8,545 nucleotides of DNA, taken from Actinomycetes bacterium. Lineage in GTDB: Bacteria; Actinomycetota; Coriobacteriia; Coriobacteriales; Coriobacteriaceae. Below are positions 6,783 through 8,545 of this stretch, piece after piece. Made by a program: the position numbers and the translations under genes. Location: assembly GCA_023441725.1 (NCBI GenBank), contig JAEZNV010000149.1, forward strand, positions 1 to 8,545, written 5' to 3'. The notes beneath the pieces were generated by a model. That model had not been told where the DNA came from and ran no database searches. It saw only the letters and a program-made list of their open reading frames with translations. Position 1 is the stretch's first letter, and each line of letters starts with the position of its first letter.

Positions 6783-8126
6783 GTGCCAAAAAAGACTGAG
6801 AGCACGGGTGCTGGGCTGGAATCCTACGTTGCAAAGCTCATGGGCAACGGCTCAAACAGGACTTCGGTAACCGAGGACGAGATTCAGGTCGCCCTGAAGG
6901 ATATCGATGTTTCTGATGAGCAGCTCAACGCGGTGTATTCCGCGCTGCGCAACAGCGGCATCCAGATTATCTCCGCGAGCGGAAACGACGACGCCCCGAT
7001 GGCCGTCGACGATGACGATAACGATACCGACGATTTCGATGACGACGACGAGCACGATTCCGGTTCGCTTGACGATCACGAGCTTAAGATGGCCCGCCAG
7101 GCCGATGCCGAGATGGGCTCTTCCAAGAGCAAGAAGAAGCGCACCGTGCGCACGTCTCGTTCGCGTTCGCGCGTGCGCGGCATCGATGCCTCCACGGTGA
7201 TGCTGACCGGCGACCCGGTTCGTATGTACCTTAAGGAGATCGGTAAGGTCGACCTGCTGACCGCATCTGAAGAGGTCGATCTGGCCATGAAGATTGAGGC
7301 CGGTCTCGAGGCTACCGAGAAGCTCGAGGCTGCCGATGCAGGCGAGATCGAGCTCACCCGCGCCGAGATGCGTCGTCTTACGCGTATCGAGAACGTTGGT
7401 CTTGAGGCCAAGCAGGCGCTCATCAGCGCAAACCTGCGTCTGGTCGTCTCCATCGCCAAGCGCTATGTCGGCCGTGGCATGCTGTTCTTGGATCTGATCC
7501 AGGAGGGCAACCTCGGTCTGATCCGCGCCGTCGAGAAGTTCGACTACCAGAAGGGCTTTAAGTTCTCCACGTACGCCACGTGGTGGATCCGTCAGGCCAT
7601 TACGCGCGCTATTGCCGACCAGGCCCGTACCATCCGTATCCCCGTGCACATGGTCGAGACCATCAACAAGCTCGTCCGCGTGCAACGCCAGCTCCTCCAG
7701 GATCTGGGTCGCGACCCGACCCCTGAGGAGATCGGTGCCGAGATGGACATGAGCGCCGACCGCGTCCGCGAGATCCAGAAGATTTCGCAGGAGCCTGTGT
7801 CGCTCGAGACCCCGATCGGTGAGGAAGAGGATTCCCAGCTGGGCGACTTCATCGAGGACTCCCAGGCTATCGTTCCGCCCGATGCCGCCAGCTTCTCCAT
7901 GCTGCAGGAGCAGCTCACCCAGGTGCTCGATTCGCTTGCCGATCGTGAGCGCAAGGTTATCGAGCTGCGCTTTGGTCTCGTTGACGGACATCCCCGCACG
8001 CTCGAGGAAGTCGGTCGCGAGTTTGGCGTCACGCGCGAGCGTATCCGCCAGATCGAGTCCAAGACCCTGGCCAAGCTCCGTCATCCCAGTCGCAGCAGCA
8101 AGCTGAAGGACTACATCGAGTCTTAG
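6783..8126 (+). CDS. rpoD: RNA polymerase primary sigma factor (sigma-70, RpoD/SigA)
   Basis: This is the housekeeping sigma subunit that directs RNA polymerase to -10/-35 promoters. The 447-residue protein reads: a region 1.1-like N-terminus (about 29-64, with [10 protein letters not shown] and NSGIQII); a striking acidic run (76-90, mostly Asp); a basic run (115-132, SKSKKKR followed by Arg/Ser); region 1.2 ([13 protein letters not shown], 144-156); an insert at about 174-208 starting [10 protein letters not shown]; region 2 ([35 protein letters not shown] and the promoter-melting aromatics); region 3 ([12 protein letters not shown] to about 371); and region 4 with the helix-turn-helix [15 protein letters not shown] and KLRHPSRS at 431-438. 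The insert has the length and start of the one in mycobacterial SigA, a lineage clue. The start is GTG, and two TAG stops follow in tandem. All core regions are complete, so this is the primary rather than an alternative sigma. Confidence 0.97.
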   Translation: MPKKTESTGAGLESYVAKLMGNGSNRTSVTEDEIQVALKDIDVSDEQLNAVYSALRNSGIQIISASGNDDAPMAVDDDDNDTDDFDDDDEHDSGSLDDHELKMARQADAEMGSSKSKKKRTVRTSRSRSRVRGIDASTVMLTGDPVRMYLKEIGKVDLLTASEEVDLAMKIEAGLEATEKLEAADAGEIELTRAEMRRLTRIENVGLEAKQALISANLRLVVSIAKRYVGRGMLFLDLIQEGNLGLIRAVEKFDYQKGFKFSTYATWWIRQAITRAIADQARTIRIPVHMVETINKLVRVQRQLLQDLGRDPTPEEIGAEMDMSADRVREIQKISQEPVSLETPIGEEEDSQLGDFIEDSQAIVPPDAASFSMLQEQLTQVLDSLADRERKVIELRFGLVDGHPRTLEEVGREFGVTRERIRQIESKTLAKLRHPSRSSKLKDYIES

Positions 8127-8127
8127 T

Positions 8128-8157
8128 AGTTACGGCGTTTTACCAAACGCCGTAACT
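8128..8157 (+). repeat. Perfect 13-bp inverted repeat at the rpoD stop codons
   Basis: The left arm 8128-8140 (AGTTACGGCGTTT) and right arm 8145-8157 pair without a mismatch around the 4-base loop TACC. The left arm begins inside the second of two tandem TAG stops. No T-run follows on either strand, so it is not a standard intrinsic terminator. It may protect the mRNA 3' end, pause polymerase, or act with the hairpin 12 bp downstream. Confidence 0.8.
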
Positions 8158-8169
8158 GGTCGACGCTGC

Positions 8170-8269
8170 GCGGACACCAGAGCGACAACTTGTCATTCAA
8201 AGAGGACAGCATGACCAGAAGGTCTATGCCGTCCTCTTTTCATGCCAATTTGTTCGCTCTGGTGCCCGC
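8170..8269. repeat. 100-bp nested imperfect palindrome
   Basis: The two halves pair along almost their whole length: 8170-8173 with 8266-8269, 8175-8184 with 8255-8264 (10 bp, CACCAGAGCG), 8185-8188 with 8250-8254 (one bulge), 8190-8192 with 8246-8248, 8194-8196 with 8242-8244, 8199-8207 with 8231-8239, 8209-8212 with 8226-8229, and 8213-8216 with 8221-8224. The loop is AGAA at 8217-8220. By hand count this is 41 pairs with a few mismatches and two single-base bulges. No coding potential is seen. It could be a terminator with an extended base, a repetitive palindromic element, or a structured RNA. Confidence 0.8.
8199..8240 (+). terminator. Probable intrinsic terminator of rpoD
   Basis: This is the apical part of the larger palindrome. 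AAAGAGGAC (8199-8207) pairs with GTCCTCTTT (8231-8239), followed inward by GCAT/ATGC and GACC/GGTC with one mismatch and one bulge, around an AGAA loop. The descending arm runs into CTCTTTTC, a short T-run. The strong GC-containing stem plus T-run fits rho-independent termination between rpoD and the tRNA promoter. The T-run is only 4 bases. Confidence 0.6.
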
Positions 8270-8366
8270 TCGCTGGCATTGTCAAAACATCGGCGTTTCC
8301 GTTGCTGGTGCCGGCAGTTAGGCCGTCCCCAAGGGATCATGGCGAGAAAATTTCTTAAAAAAGTTC
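8270..8366. other. Non-coding gap before the tRNA promoter
   Basis: I find no gene, strong hairpin or repeat here. A short minus-strand open frame (8224-8439) crosses this region, but it also covers the palindrome, the promoter and part of the tRNA and looks spurious. The last part (8346-8362) is A-rich, which suits an UP element for the promoter that follows. Confidence 0.5.
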
Positions 8367-8394
8367 TTGCCCTTCGTCCAATCGTCCGTATAAT
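8367..8394 (+). promoter_or_regulatory. Promoter of the tRNA-Asn gene(s)
   Basis: A perfect -10 TATAAT lies at 8389-8394. It is preceded at 16 bp by the -35 TTGCCC (8367-8372, 4 of 6 consensus bases), with an A/T-rich tract just upstream (8346-8362). The predicted start near 8400 leaves a leader of about 25 nt before the tRNA. This is the best sigma-70-type promoter match in the window. Confidence 0.8.
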
Positions 8395-8424
8395 TAACTT
8401 CGTTGCTTGAGAGCACGCACCTAT

Positions 8425-8499
8425 TCCTCGGTAGCTCAATGGTAGAGCACGCGGCTGTTAACCGCGCTGTTGTAGGTTCGAGTCCTACCCGGGGAGCCA
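8425..8499 (+). tRNA. tRNA-Asn (anticodon GTT), CCA encoded
   Basis: The full cloverleaf can be drawn by hand. The acceptor stem TCCTCGG (8425-8431) pairs with CCGGGGA (8489-8495), including one T-G wobble. The D-arm is GCTC/GAGC. The anticodon stem CGCGG (8450-8454) and CCGCG (8462-8466) encloses the loop CTGTTAA with anticodon GTT at 8457-8459, which reads AAC and AAU. The T-arm GTAGG/CCTAC (8472-8488) carries TTCGAGT. The discriminator is G8496, and CCA is encoded at 8497-8499. All stems are intact, so the gene should be functional. It has its own promoter and is separate from the rpoD unit. Confidence 0.97.
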
Positions 8500-8532
8500 G
8501 AATTTTCCAGCCCTTTCCGTTGGGCTTTAAAT

Positions 8533-8545
8533 TCCTCGGTAGCTC
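8533..8545 (+). tRNA. Start of a second tRNA, probably tandem tRNA-Asn (cut by window end)
   Basis: The last 13 bases, TCCTCGGTAGCTC, are identical to the first 13 of the tRNA-Asn, as are the two bases before them (AT). A 33-base spacer separates the two. A tandem copy read from the same promoter is the simplest reading. The anticodon lies outside the window, so identity as Asn is inferred. Confidence 0.65.

Noticed and set aside
6852..8084. Minus-strand open frame of 410 codons opposite rpoD
   Set aside because: The Leu- and Gly-rich translation mirrors the sigma codons; no domain or start signal supports it.
1..8126. A novel defence or mobile system hidden among the genes
   Set aside because: Every frame longer than about 130 codons on the coding strand is a complete, conserved housekeeping gene or an obvious shadow of one; no room is left for extra genes.
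8224..8439. Minus-strand 71-codon open frame in the rpoD-tRNA gap
   Set aside because: It overlaps half of the palindrome, the tRNA promoter and the first bases of the tRNA, and its Arg-rich product resembles no known protein.
8296..8522. Nine-base repeat TTTCCGTTG at 8296-8304 and 8514-8522
   Set aside because: It is short enough to recur by chance and has no flanking similarity.
8509..8526. Small hairpin AGCCC/GGGCT between the two tRNA copies
   Set aside because: The stem is only 5 bp with an 8-base loop and a poor T-run, and another tRNA starts 7 bases later. It is too weak to call a terminator.
8533..8545. Terminal tRNA fragment as a phage attachment site remnant
   Set aside because: Integration usually duplicates the 3' part of a tRNA, while this copy is the 5' end with its leader bases. 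A tandem gene is simpler.

Overview
The window is a stretch of core chromosome from a high-GC Gram-positive bacterium. The sigma factor carries an actinobacterial-type insert between regions 1.2 and 2, and gene content and codon bias fit the class Coriobacteriia, with a Collinsella-like organism my best guess. That guess rests on recognition of the proteins, not on a search. I see no insertion sequence, CRISPR array, phage gene or defence system.

Layout: positions 1-6672 hold six tightly packed plus-strand genes. They are the 3' part of infB (translation initiation factor IF2), rbfA (ribosome maturation), a DHH/DHHA1 phosphoesterase of the NrnA type (nano-RNA and pAp turnover), truB (tRNA pseudouridine 55), ribF (FMN and FAD synthesis) and dnaG (primase). 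Gaps are at most 15 bp, and three junctions overlap by 4-8 bp, so the set looks like one translationally coupled operon. After a 110-bp AT-richer gap comes rpoD (primary sigma factor, 6783-8126). The window therefore joins the usual nusA-infB-rbfA-truB-ribF translation cluster directly to the dnaG-rpoD pair of the macromolecular synthesis operon. The customary rpsO after ribF and rpsU before dnaG are not there.

Positions 8127-8424 hold no convincing gene. They contain a perfect 13-bp hairpin that begins in the tandem rpoD stop codons, then a 100-bp nested imperfect palindrome (8170-8269) whose apical part looks like the rpoD terminator, and then a good promoter (8367-8394). A complete tRNA-Asn(GTT) with encoded CCA follows at 8425-8499. 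The window ends 13 bases into what appears to be a second tandem copy.

Together the genes cover initiation of translation, ribosome and tRNA maturation, RNA-fragment recycling, flavin cofactor synthesis, replication priming and housekeeping transcription. The protein-coding part is ordinary. The features most worth a second look are the operon junction and the long palindrome after rpoD.
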